Both the position numbers and the translations under genes were made by a program. From contig VFFE01007506.1 in the NCBI GenBank assembly GCA_008921705.1, forward strand, positions 1,243,381 to 1,307,380: a stretch of 64,000 bases of DNA, in the 5' to 3' direction. Shown piece by piece: positions 52,451 through 62,426 of this stretch (positions are counted from its first letter, which is position 1; each line of letters begins with the position of its first letter). The notes beneath the pieces are model-generated. The model made no database searches, was not told the origin of the DNA, and worked only from the letters and a program-made list of their open reading frames with translations. Origin of the DNA: Burhinus oedicnemus (Eukaryota; Chordata; Aves; Charadriiformes; Burhinidae).

Positions 52451-52470
52451 NNNNNNNNNNNNNNNNNNNN
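52451..52470. other. Assembly gap (20 N) probably hiding the proviral body
   Basis: A placeholder of exactly 20 N. The sequence to its left is host DNA read through an empty integration site. The sequence to its right is the 3' internal end of a provirus. The 5' LTR and the genes, if present, would fall here. Confidence 0.95.
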
Positions 52471-52768
52471 TCGTTTGTTAAGAGCCGGCTAGAGAGAGCT
52501 AACATCATGCTAGTAGAGCGCCGACAACTGCTTTAAGAATGTTCTTACTAAAAATTTAATTTAATTTAATAACTCCCTAGTTATATCTCACTCAGTGTGC
52601 CTTACGTTTTCTACACAGGTTTAATACACATATATTTTAAGATTCTTACAAAAGATAGAATAGAGACTAAGTGCCTTTAGTATGTTTTCTATCAAGAATT
52701 ATGATGTATATCTTCTTTTAAAGTCGTTATATTTTAACTAATTTAATTACGCATAGGGAGGGGGGAGA
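52471..52768 (+). mobile_element. 3' internal end of an alpharetrovirus-like endogenous provirus
   Basis: About 298 bases between the gap and the LTR. The stretch ends in a polypurine tract directly before the LTR, so it is proviral and not host DNA. No long open frame is present, which fits the non-coding region between env and the 3' LTR. The left boundary is set only by the gap. Confidence 0.7.
52755..52768 (+). promoter_or_regulatory. Polypurine tract of the provirus
   Basis: AGGGAGGGGGGAGA immediately followed by TG of the LTR. It primes plus-strand DNA synthesis in retroviruses. The GCATAGGGAGGGGG context is closely like that of avian leukosis-type viruses. Its presence shows the LTR to its right is a 3' LTR, not a solo LTR. 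Confidence 0.85.
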
Positions 52769-52895
52769 TGTGGGTAGTTAGGGACAGGCGGTCGGAAGAT
52801 ATCGCGCTGTACGGGAAGATAGAGTCCCTCTCCTGATAGCTATTAGCGTGTGATTTATGATGTGAGCAGGCGGAAGTGACGTTGTAAACCCAAGT

Positions 52896-52902
52896 TATAA
52901 AA
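52896..52902 (+). promoter_or_regulatory. TATA box of the proviral LTR
   Basis: TATAAAA, 23 bases upstream of the AATAAA, in the U3-R spacing seen in avian alpharetroviral LTRs. Confidence 0.75.
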
Positions 52903-52918
52903 CACAGTGTTACCTTGC

Positions 52919-52924
52919 AATAAA
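52919..52924 (+). terminator. Poly(A) signal of the proviral LTR
   Basis: AATAAA directly before CGCCATTTG, the same arrangement as at the U3/R border of avian leukosis-type LTRs. Confidence 0.8.
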
Positions 52925-53033
52925 CGCCATTTGCCGTCCACCACATTGGTGTCTGTGAGCTGATGGCCCGAGCGGCCTGGGGTTGGCCGCCGTGTCGTTC
53001 CTGAACCAGGTCGCCACGCCAACGAAGGCAACA

Positions 53034-53159
53034 TACAGCACCCCAGTAGCAGTAAAAAAATCAGCATGTTACTTATTTGTATAATTGGTTTCCTTTAACT
53101 AATGCATGTGGTAAAGCAATGCTGGAGAGGAGCGACAGCAGATGGAACCATCATTTCCC
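53034..53159. repeat. Second copy of the 126-bp host segment (occupied-site allele)
   Basis: Identical to 52325-52450. Here it directly follows the CA end of the LTR and continues into unique host DNA (AGCTCAGACCAAGAGG…). Its first six bases, TACAGC, are the right-hand target-site copy. Confidence 0.88.
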
Positions 53160-56100
53160 AGCTCAGACCAAGAGGGTAGATGGGACCTAGCTCAGACCAG
53201 AGAGACTTCTCAACCTAAACAGGACACAGGTGGGAATCAGACCACGTTGCTATTCCATCTGCAACACTATGAAGAAGAAATCACCTACAGTTAAGGTACC
53301 CAAATCTGGGGTGCTCTCCCTACAACAAAATGATATGAAAATACTGACCTGGCAGCATCTTTTTGTGTAAGGCCAAAAGATTCATGCCCTGCCATCAACG
53401 ATATACAAACAAGGCGTAGTGGACAACTGAAAGGTTGCAGCTGATACGCAGTTCCGATAAACGTACTCATTATCCAGTATAAGAAGCAGCAATGGCTTGA
53501 ATCTGGGAGGGACTTAATGTCATCTTACAGTTCTTGGGGCTGCTTTTTAATAATTTTCACATTACCGTTACTATAAAAACACATCATAGAGTTAAAACAT
53601 ATTATTGGACATATTGACATTATTGGACATATGAGTTCTATCATTATACTTTTTTTCTCTTTTCAGCTTTTTTTGATAGCAGGAGTATGTCTAGATAAAA
53701 ATCCCAGATCTCACATAGAGCACTAGAAGAGATTTTTTATTTTCTTTTTTTCTATATTTTCTACTGATTTATTTTTATCTTATTCTTTCTTTTTTTTTTT
53801 CTTTTATACCACACAACAGAGGACAGAGAGGCCATAACCTATCTGCAAATTGAAACAGCAGCAGCAAGGCCTAAACCAGAAGTTTTGAGGAAATCCATGG
53901 TCGTCTGGAAAAAAAAAATCATGGCATGTCGCAGCATACCAGCAACTCTAAAAACTTTGTGCCATACTGGACCTGAAATCAGTATCTTAAGTCTGGGTAT
54001 GTGGGAGAGAACACATTATTTCTGGAAACAGACTGCATCCTTCTGTGTGCTTTACTTGGCTTTATTCCCTTCTGGTTACTTTACCAATAAAGTATGTTGT
54101 ATGTATTTTATGTTTACATTTCAGAGGAAAAAAAATGAACTGATGAACCTAATAGGATTCATTACTAAAATCCTGAGAACATTACAGTTAGCAATCTTTC
54201 CAAGTAGCTTGCTGAGAAGCTATTTATTTTCTGCATGAGGTAATTTTCTATTTTTAAGGCATAGATCATGATACAGCCAAACAGAAGCTGGGATTTCATC
54301 TTCCTATGTCATCTGTAATAAGACTCAATGGCAGGAGTACTAATAAAACCTAAGCCAAATTCCTGTATACAAATTACCTTCATGTAATCCCTTCACTTAT
54401 CAGGAGAAAGTCTGAAAAACACTCTGAATCATAGGCCACATACCACCTCTGCTTTGCTGTGTAATATACCACTAAGAAGGAAATAAATGACCTCGCCTGC
54501 TACCCCATGAGACAAACTAGGGATCTGCACGACCTATTGTCTCCAAACCCAGGCAATGCTAAAAGCAAGAACTCCCAGCATTTTTTCATGCCCTGGTTTT
54601 GTGCACACTGCTCTTCCTAGACTCTGCCTGTTTCCAATTCCTCCTGCTCGTGATTTTAATAAAGTACCTTTAAGTTAAAATACATTTATTAGAATGTGTT
54701 GTGAATTAAATTAACTTTGTGTCTTACAGTAGACACATACAATGCAATCTGAGGATGGCAAGTCATTGTTGTCAACTTCTATACTTATTTTTAATCTGAA
54801 AGAGGATGAATGTTTTCAGTATTATAGGGTTCAGTATTTATGCATGGAGTCAAAGCTGTAGAACCGAAATATCAAAGCATGTGAGGAAATCTCTGATCTC
54901 TACATCAAAGTCCACTGAACAGAAAAGGCCCTCTTTGCAGCAATGAATGTCAGTGAAGGTCATGCAGCTTTTACCTTCATTTAGATAAGCAAAAGTATTG
55001 ATGTGTGGAAAAATCCAATGTGAGATGCATCTGAAACCAAGTGTAGAAAGTTTTATTTAATGACCATAAAAAGAGGATTTTTCCATCTCATAAACTAGTT
55101 TTGTAAGAAATGTCTGCCTGCATTGATCCAAACCTGAATACACACATACAATGGGATGCACACTCGTCGTTTCTTAGGTACAAGTGCATTCAGTCTATAT
55201 TCTCATCCTACTGCTATTTTGCTCTTTGCATGAGCTCAAGAATCTTGAATATGACTGTAACGTTATGGGAAGGCATGAGGAAAAATAAAGAAGATGCAGG
55301 CAACTAACCATCAACTCAAAAAAATGGCTAGGACAAGTTGCCTTTATTACTTGAGTATTGCCTCTAAGCTTCCCACTGAAAATCAGTAAGTATGATTTAT
55401 TAATGTAAGGCCACAAAGGGTCATAAACCTACTTTAACATGAATTAATACCTGCATCCAGACTTCAGATTCTTAAAAACAAAGCAGTACAAACCCTGGAG
55501 ATCACAAATCTATGTTACTAAGTAGAAGTACTCACACGAATTCTGATATTGCCAAGCTTCTCAGAACTTAAACTCTTGTGGGGTACCCGACTTTCAAGGT
55601 GGTCCCCCGACAACTGGTCACAATCCAAAAAAAGGGAAGAATAAGCATTTTTGTGTCTTGCCAGACCGTTGCATAGAACACAAAACAATGTTGTTGGATG
55701 TAGCCCTGTGTACAGAAAAGAGTCCAGCACATGTTACTCCTGAAGTACATTTTGTTCTTCAGCTTTTTTATCTGCATTTCCTTTGATCATTGAGTCTCAA
55801 CAGTTGTAACAACTTACTAAAAGGAAGTGAATGGGAAAGATCATGCTTTTCAACTGTTTGCTAGAACACAGAATAAATAAATAGATATGAAAATATTCCC
55901 CCTTCTGTCTGACAGTCTTCAGTCTTGCTGAACAAATTTAACGTTCTTGCAGATTTAGTCAATGAAAAGCAAAAGCAGCATTCCTAAATTTGCAATCAAT
56001 AGCCAGAAAAAACAGAATTGTACAGATTAAAAGCTATATTATAGCTTTCCTCTATCTTTATTTCCCCCAAAACTCTCATATAATCCCTGTTGTACAAACC

Positions 56101-59100
56101 ATACATATAAAAATTTATAAAATGACAGAACTTGGCTTAATGTCATTTAGCCTGCAACAAGGCTAGTTAATACAAATCTGTGATGGTGTAAGCCAACTAG
56201 TTAGCCCTTGACTGTTCTCCAGCAAACCTGGCTATTTTTCTTCCGTTAGTCTTCACTTTTCCAATGAGTAATAAAAGGGAATATTGCAATGTTATAACTT
56301 CATTGAGAGGACAGCATTCATACAAACCAGCTATCTCTTAATGAACTGCCCAGCCCCAAGCACACAGTCTCACAGGGTGGTGGTCAGGGTGAATGAGCTA
56401 ATTTACAATAATAAAATTATCTGATTTAGACTTACTTCATATTCCCAGACTAATACTAATCCCTTTGTTTTGCTTCACTACTTTAACATGTTATATGGTA
56501 AAATTAATTGGGTGAATGGTGCCTGAACTGATGTATTTATATTCCAAAAAGCCTGAAGATGGAATAGACAGAAGTCGAAGTTGATTGAAAAGAGATTTCT
56601 TATTATAACTACTCAAGGGAAGTCATAGAACAGAGTACTCTAAGTGATTTATCTTTCCAACCAGTGTTTCTTCAAAATGAGCCTTCAGCACAGAATTATG
56701 GCCCCAAATGAGTGACAACAGTCAAATGTAAGAAGTCATAAGCCTCATAAAGACATGAAATAATTTAATACTTCCTTAGTTTAAAATACACATTCTACTT
56801 TGATTTTGTATTAAACCAGTTCTACTGAAAAAGCTCTTCCCATTTTTAAAGAATGGTGCCTTAGGATTGCCTAGTTGACCGAAGAACAAGGTAGGTGAAA
56901 CATTAAGTATTCACCATACAGTCTCAAGCGTACTTTTTTCATTCTTGCTCTCTCCAGATGTACTAAAACCAGCAAACTGAATCCGTTTGTGCTGTGTGAA
57001 ACCAGAATAGTATATCATGTTTAAAATGGATCCCCTCTGTCTGTATCAGCCTTTCTGACCAGGTGTTTCAGAAGAACAGAACAGCAAAGACTAGACTTAC
57101 GTGCAACATTATCACTTAGTGGCATGTGGGTATTTCCTTAACAGTTACAGCAAATTAGGACTTCACTAACATTGCAATTTTACTGGGAAACTTGTATAAC
57201 ATGCTGCCAGTATACAGTGTAAGTGTGTAAGCCACTCATGTGAAAAAGATTATCTTCTGCAACAGAAAGACTGTTAGGAACCAAAACTTCAGCTGTCAGC
57301 AACAGAAAGAAGTACATCCTAAAACATTTTTATATTGAACTTCTTGAAATTTAAGGCAAATGTTTCCCTTTAAGAAAGGAAAAAAAGGAGGAAAGCAGTG
57401 AGCAATGAAACTACATGAAAATACCAGTTAAAAAAGTGTGCAGTACAGCTAAACAGATAAAATGTTGCTTAAAAGACAAGCTTTAATCAGTCTCATGGGC
57501 AAATCAAAACACACAAAAACGATAGCACTTTTAAATGGTGAACATGCTTCCACAGTGAAGCTGTATCTTTCTGTAACTGCAAGTCACGCCAAAACAAACT
57601 AAAAATGAATAACCCAGTTTAAATCTGTACCATACTGAAGCAGCAGAAATGGTTAATGAGCAACATGACAAAAGAATATTAAAATTTCTTCAAATTGATC
57701 AGAAGCAGCCAGTCTGCAAAAGAGTTTGCAAGCCCAAGAAACGAGCAAGTATGAAAGGAGCCTTTGAGAATTTGAAGGCTATATCGCAAAAGCTCAATGA
57801 ATGATTTGTCTGTGATAGACATTACTTTCCCAAAGTTTTTAAAAACTAGGGATGAATGAACAAGGACCTGCCTGAAACATTTTAGAACAAATTGGTGAAT
57901 CAGGACCAAGTCATTAGGATTTAATGGTACTTTTTAAACACCAACTGCACAGCATGAAGTTGAAGAGTAGTAATGCCTCAAAAGACTAAATAAGTCTCTG
58001 AAGGAGTCAGCACCTAAGCACAGAGGATGACTCAAAGGAACACAATTTTCAAAAAGTCCTCAGTTAAGTCTTTCAAGGGTATGACAGTTACCATGAAATA
58101 GTGTACTCCTAGGCCAGTAATTTGGAAAGAAGAACAAATAGCTGGTTTCCATAAGTGAAAAGATTTCAAAGCTCCTTTTTCATGACCAATTGATGTGAAA
58201 AATGCAGAATACTCAAAGTTAACCATGACTGCAGTCTCCAAAAGATCTTGATTCTGACAAGATCCTCGTGGACGGAACAACAGATGGAATTTAATGCCAT
58301 TTAATGCACGACTAATGAATCTGGTATGAAAACTCCAACCCTAATTCTAAGATATCTTCTACTCCCTTCAGAAAGTTCCGGAAGTGTAGAAAACTCACTG
58401 AAAACATCAGCCCAAGCTATCAAATGGAAACAAGCTTACTAATTCAAGAGAACAGGAGACAGCATTTAGAAATTACCTATGCTGAATACCGTCAACTAGT
58501 CTTGAACCTAAGAGAAGCAAGATTTAGAAAACCTGCACAGGGCAGTATGGATCAGATGTGAAACCACACTCACATCAGGCAAGACTGAATAGACTAAAAC
58601 TTCATCCTTGAGCATGACTGCAAAAGACAGAGGTCTACAAAATAACTGACAAGGCTTGTAAGAAAATGATTCATTGTTTCTCGTAACAGGAACTAGACAG
58701 TTGTCAGACAGGTTTAATATAAAGCACTTTTGTATGCCCTTCAGATTTAGTTTTAGCTTTTATTAAAACACAAGTCCAGAGGAAAAGAAACACTTAAGTA
58801 AGCCTAGCAGCCTACAAATAATAGATCACTACTCACCCCATTTAGCAGATGTTTAAGCAAAGAAAACAACCAGAAATGCTTCCCAGCTAGATGGAGGTTA
58901 AATCTGACCAAGCATATGTAAGACAAAGTTTGGTCCTAAATCCACACTAACTCACTTCCCTGCCTAGGCTGCAGGGAGTCCCTGGCAGTTACTTCTAACT
59001 GTATTTTATATTCTTGTTTGCGCATTCCAAGGAAGCATTGGCTAGTAATAGGATGCACATAAATCACTTCACATTAAGACCTACTATTGAGGAATAAATC

Positions 59101-59594
59101 TTTAATATTTACTTAGACATAAGCAACTGAAAAGTGCATACAAGCTTTCAATCGCTCAACAATATTGATCTTGGTCTTCACGGATCTTCACACTCATTTT
59201 TTTTTACATGGAATATTGCAACATTTTCCTTTCTGTTTATTTGAAATAGGCATGTAATGGGATTCTTGCTAAGGGTGTAATAGTACTTGATCTTTAAAGT
59301 TTGAGACAATCTTTCCACTAGTTGGAGAACATGAAAAAAACACATACAGCCTAATAAAATGACGTAGAAGTTGGCCAGCTGATCTTAAAGTACTTCTGCA
59401 TTCTCAAAAACTTGATCAGACGTTCAGAATAAAAGATGAAGAGGGATGTTTCAATGGATTTGTAAGTTAAGATTAAACTCACACATGGCAACAGAACATT
59501 TCTGCATGACCATATAAAAGTATTCACATCCATGAGACAAAGCTTTCATACAGGAAGTACCTAGATGAGAGAACTTCAGAATGCACAAACTTCT
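53160..59594. other. AT-rich intergenic sequence
   Basis: No gene recognised in 6.4 kb. T-rich tract at 53729-53806. The open frames on the minus strand around 57.7-58.3 kb (76 and 82 codons) resemble nothing I know. Confidence 0.5.
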
Positions 59595-59875
59595 GGTAGA
59601 ATTCTCATGTTTTATTTCAATTAATCCACACAGACATAAATTACAGCAGTTTTTGTTAGAAATAGCAGTTTCAACGAACAGCAAAGTTCCTGTTTAAACA
59701 CAATCACTGAAGATGTGTAGTTTTAGCCATTGCTTGTCTCAACTTCCCTTTCAAGACAATACACTACAGGTGACAAATGGAATCATCTAGTATCAATTCA
59801 TAAATCTGTGGCTCATCAAATCAGGAGCTGATGTTTAATATCAGTTCCAACCTCGTGCACATGCTGGTTTCCTCC
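59595..59875 (-). ncRNA. Possible terminal exon of a DANCR-like lncRNA
   Basis: On the minus strand a strong acceptor (AAACTTCTTTTACAG) precedes 59875, and an AATAAA lies at 59616-59611. This gives a terminal exon of about 280 bases with no long reading frame. It would be joined by a 443-base intron to the exon at 60319-60401. The exact 3' end is a guess from the poly(A) signal. Confidence 0.3.
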
Positions 59876-60318
59876 CTGTAAAAGAAGTTTTATTTAATTT
59901 GGAGTCAGTGTCGCACACACAAGAGAGAACTGGCCTAACATTGAGTTGTATGAACATGCTGCATGACACTAATCCTTAAGTCAGCCATTTCTTCATAAAA
60001 ATTTCTGCATTTGCACAAGACAGGATTCTCTTTTCCCGTACCATTAGTATGGATTGCATTCCAGAGGACTAGCCAGATTAAACAGATCCAATAGCTACTG
60101 TGACTATAAGCTTTCCCCAGACTTTTGCCCATTTAGATTGGCTAAATCTACATAAAGTTCTAACAATTTCCACTCAGGTTTCCACTAGTCCAAATTAATT
60201 TTGGTTTTCTTTTTTTTTTTTTCCCTTTTAGTTTTCACATAAGGAATAATTTAAACTTCTTTACATATGGAAGACAATCCAACCACCAATATCTGATAAG
60301 CCTTTTTACACTACATAC

Positions 60319-60401
60319 CTGGAGACCAATCAATTTGCAAGGAACTCTTTTTCACTCAGGATATTTCAGAGGTTCATGAAGCATCACCACACTTGAGAAA
60401 C
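60319..60401 (-). ncRNA. Possible internal exon of a DANCR-like lncRNA
   Basis: An 83-base minus-strand segment with an excellent acceptor (AAATCTTATTTTCCAG) and a good donor (CTCCAG|GTATGT). It has no coding frame that continues into neighbours. Position downstream of the promoter at 62.3 kb and conserved gene order suggest the snoRNA host gene DANCR (SNHG13), but sequence identity with DANCR was not established. Confidence 0.33.
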
Positions 60402-60828
60402 CTGGAAAATAAGATTTATGTGAAACTAATATTAAGACTCAGGTAACATGATAATCAGATGATAGTTCAAAACCTACCTACAAGCTATTTTGAATGCAAT
60501 AGAGTGGATTTGGTAACTTCCTGAGGTTCAGTAGTTTCATGAATATGTTCCTCTCAGCATGATCCAAAGAAGAGTTTCAACCTCACCTCTGGGTTTGAGA
60601 GAGAACTTTTGTACCCCTCTGTGTTGGCCACTTAAGACATTGCCAGACTTAAGAGGGCAAAGCATAAAAGGGGAGTAGGTTATAGTACCATTTTATTCTT
60701 ATTAACTAAGATGATCTGAACTTACCATTTACTCAAAAGAGGTATTACAATTTCCTTGAAATTTGTGAGTTATTGAAAAATACGATTTAAAATGATCTGC
60801 AGTTACCATTACGCTAGAGCACACTTAC

Positions 60829-60874
60829 CTTCTAGCAGGTATTATTCATTCCTAATAAGTCGTGAGCCTTGCTT
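60829..60874 (-). ncRNA. Possible small exon of a DANCR-like lncRNA
   Basis: A 46-base minus-strand segment with a strong donor (AGAAG|GTAAGT) but a weak acceptor (CACACCTAAATTAG). The donor is the best reason to mark it. Confidence 0.2.
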
Positions 60875-61390
60875 CTAATTTAGGTGTGAACATCCATGTC
60901 TAAATATTTCAAACATTAAGTTGCTAAGTGGGGCCCCTAAACAGCACAAAAAATACAACAATTATTGAATTGTAATGTAATTTATATTATGTCTAATTAC
61001 AGACCTTCTTAAAGCCATAGTCTACAAAGGTGCTATTATGTTGAATTAGACATTTTTAAAGACATAGTCTACAAAGTTGCAGAAGTTATTTACATAAAGT
61101 TTATTACCAAATCAAGACCTAGAGCAAAAAGTAGTAAATGGTTAGATCTGTTGAAAAGATTCTTTGCTGAACAGCCCATTTAAACTCCATAGAACATCTT
61201 TTAAAATATACTACTAATCAGAAACAATGGAAAGTTTATTAAGCCTAAATTGCTTAGTGTTGACACTACCTGAAGCATGCTGTAAATTTCTAGATTTAAC
61301 ACTGATCTTTAACAGCCAATTCATTGCTACCTTGTGCCTACTTACATATACCTTGTAACAAGTTATGCAGAACTCAACCAAGAGACAAAG

Positions 61391-61446
61391 GTCACTGTTA
61401 CAGACATACTCAAAGACCGCGTGGAAGGCCTATGCAAATCAGTGAC
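61391..61446 (-). ncRNA. Possible intronic hairpin (H/ACA-like)
   Basis: GTCACTG (61391-61397) and CAGTGAC (61440-61446) are perfect inverted repeats enclosing a second hairpin (CATAGGCC…GGTC…TATG on the minus strand). The element lies in the first intron of the putative lncRNA, where DANCR carries SNORA26 in mammals. On the minus strand an H-box-like ACAAGA precedes it and an ACA lies in the closing stem. Box spacing is not ideal, so this is only a candidate. Confidence 0.2.
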
Positions 61447-61799
61447 TCTTGTTTGAGAAGTTATTAAGTCCATTTGAACTTAAGAGCCTACAGCATTCAG
61501 TATCCTAAACGCTGCAGGTTATAACTAATTTTCTTGATGCAGCCTATACAGAAAGAAACCACTGCACTGAAGCAGATTTAAAGTCTGTGCAGCTTAACAC
61601 CTATAATTTAGAAAAGAGTAGAAGGGTACAAATGTACACAAATAATTCTTTGTCTCACGGTGATACAGCCCAGCAGCCTCAGATACGTTTAAGCAGTACA
61701 AAGCTTCAGGATTCCAAGCCCTCCGTTGCTGAAGCTCAAACCCTTACCTAACCAGCCCCAGGCTGTGAGATACGCCATGAGGTCGGTGTGTCCCCTTAC

Positions 61800-62328
61800 C
61801 TATAGGCGCTCAAAGCCACGACCCCTGATGCCCAGCGCTTCCCACCGCCGAGGCCTACTGTGCTTTGCCTCCCGCGGCAGGCCAGCGGGCACAGCCTTCG
61901 GGGACATTGGAAGGCCCTGCCGGTACCTCGGGACGCTGTCTGCCACCTTCCTCCCCGCCGGGCGGCCGCCATGGGGGTGCCTACGGCCCAGGCCACGCAC
62001 TGCAGGGGGCGGGAGGAGAGAAAAGTCAGCCCGGAGCAGCGAGGTGGGGGCCGCCGGGGAGGGGGAAGGGAGAGGGGCCGCTTGTGCCTCACGACAGGAT
62101 GCAGGGCGGAGAGCAGGGCTCCGCACTGGGTTTTTGTGAGGGAAAGGTGCTCTATCCCCCTGTGTTGACTCCTCGGACCACCGCCAGGATCCGAGAGGGC
62201 AAGATGTGAAGGGAAGACACGAGGAGGTCCCGCCCGATCCCCACACCCCGTCCGTTCGCAGTCCGGGGCTGCCTATGGGAGCCTGTAGCAGGCCGCCTTA
62301 CCGCAGCGACGGGCGGCACGTCGAAAGG
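61800..62328 (-). ncRNA. Possible first exon(s) of a DANCR-like lncRNA
   Basis: Downstream of the minus-strand promoter there are three candidate donors: GCG|GTAAGG ending an exon of about 26 bases at 62302, TATAG|GTAAGGG ending at 61800, and TTAG|GTAAGGG ending at 61748. The short first exon resembles other 5'TOP snoRNA host genes. The longer version would give an exon of about 530 bases. Which is used cannot be decided here. Confidence 0.3.
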
Positions 62329-62426
62329 GGTCGCTTGTCCCTCCCGCCGCCTTATATACCGCCCCGCCGCTCCCGCGAGACCAGCGGGAAGGGCGGCGCC
62401 GTCTATTGGTGGAGCTGGCGCACGTG
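62323..62426 (-). promoter_or_regulatory. Minus-strand promoter with E-box, CCAAT, TATA and 5'TOP-like start
   Basis: Reading on the minus strand: CACGTG E-box (62426-62421), CCAAT (62409-62405), TATATAAG (62358-62351) and a pyrimidine run CCCCTTTC (62330-62323) at the expected start about 30 bases after the TATA. CCAAT then sits near -80. TATA plus a 5'-terminal pyrimidine tract in a CpG island is typical of snoRNA host and translation-related genes. Spacing and order all agree, so a real start site is likely. Confidence 0.7.

Larger units (their letters stand above)
52769..53033 (+). mobile_element. 3' LTR of an alpharetrovirus-like provirus
   Basis: A 265-bp LTR starting TGTGGGTAG and ending GGCAACA (TG…CA). 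In order it holds a TGACGT CRE-like site (52877), a TATA box TATAAAA (52896-52902), a poly(A) signal AATAAA (52919-52924), and an R/U5 start GCCATTTG…CCACCACATTGGTGT that closely parallels avian leukosis-type LTRs. It is followed by TACAGC, the putative 6-bp target duplication. Six bases is the usual length for this group. The compact form and intact signals suggest a young element. Confidence 0.88.

Noticed and set aside
52769..53033. Calling this LTR a solo LTR
   Set aside because: A polypurine tract sits directly before it, with a further stretch of non-host sequence up to the gap, so it is the 3' LTR of a longer provirus.
52325..53159. Genuine tandem segmental duplication
   Set aside because: The repeat starts precisely at the LTR boundary and the first copy ends at a gap, which fits an allele-merging artefact better than a biological duplication.
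57679..58280. Two minus-strand frames of 76 and 82 codons
   Set aside because: They are separated by stops, lack splice support and resemble no family. Treated as chance.
60600..60670. Palindromic CTTAAG hairpin in the lncRNA region as a snoRNA
   Set aside because: An ACA motif is nearby, but the pocket and stem lengths do not fit an H/ACA hairpin.
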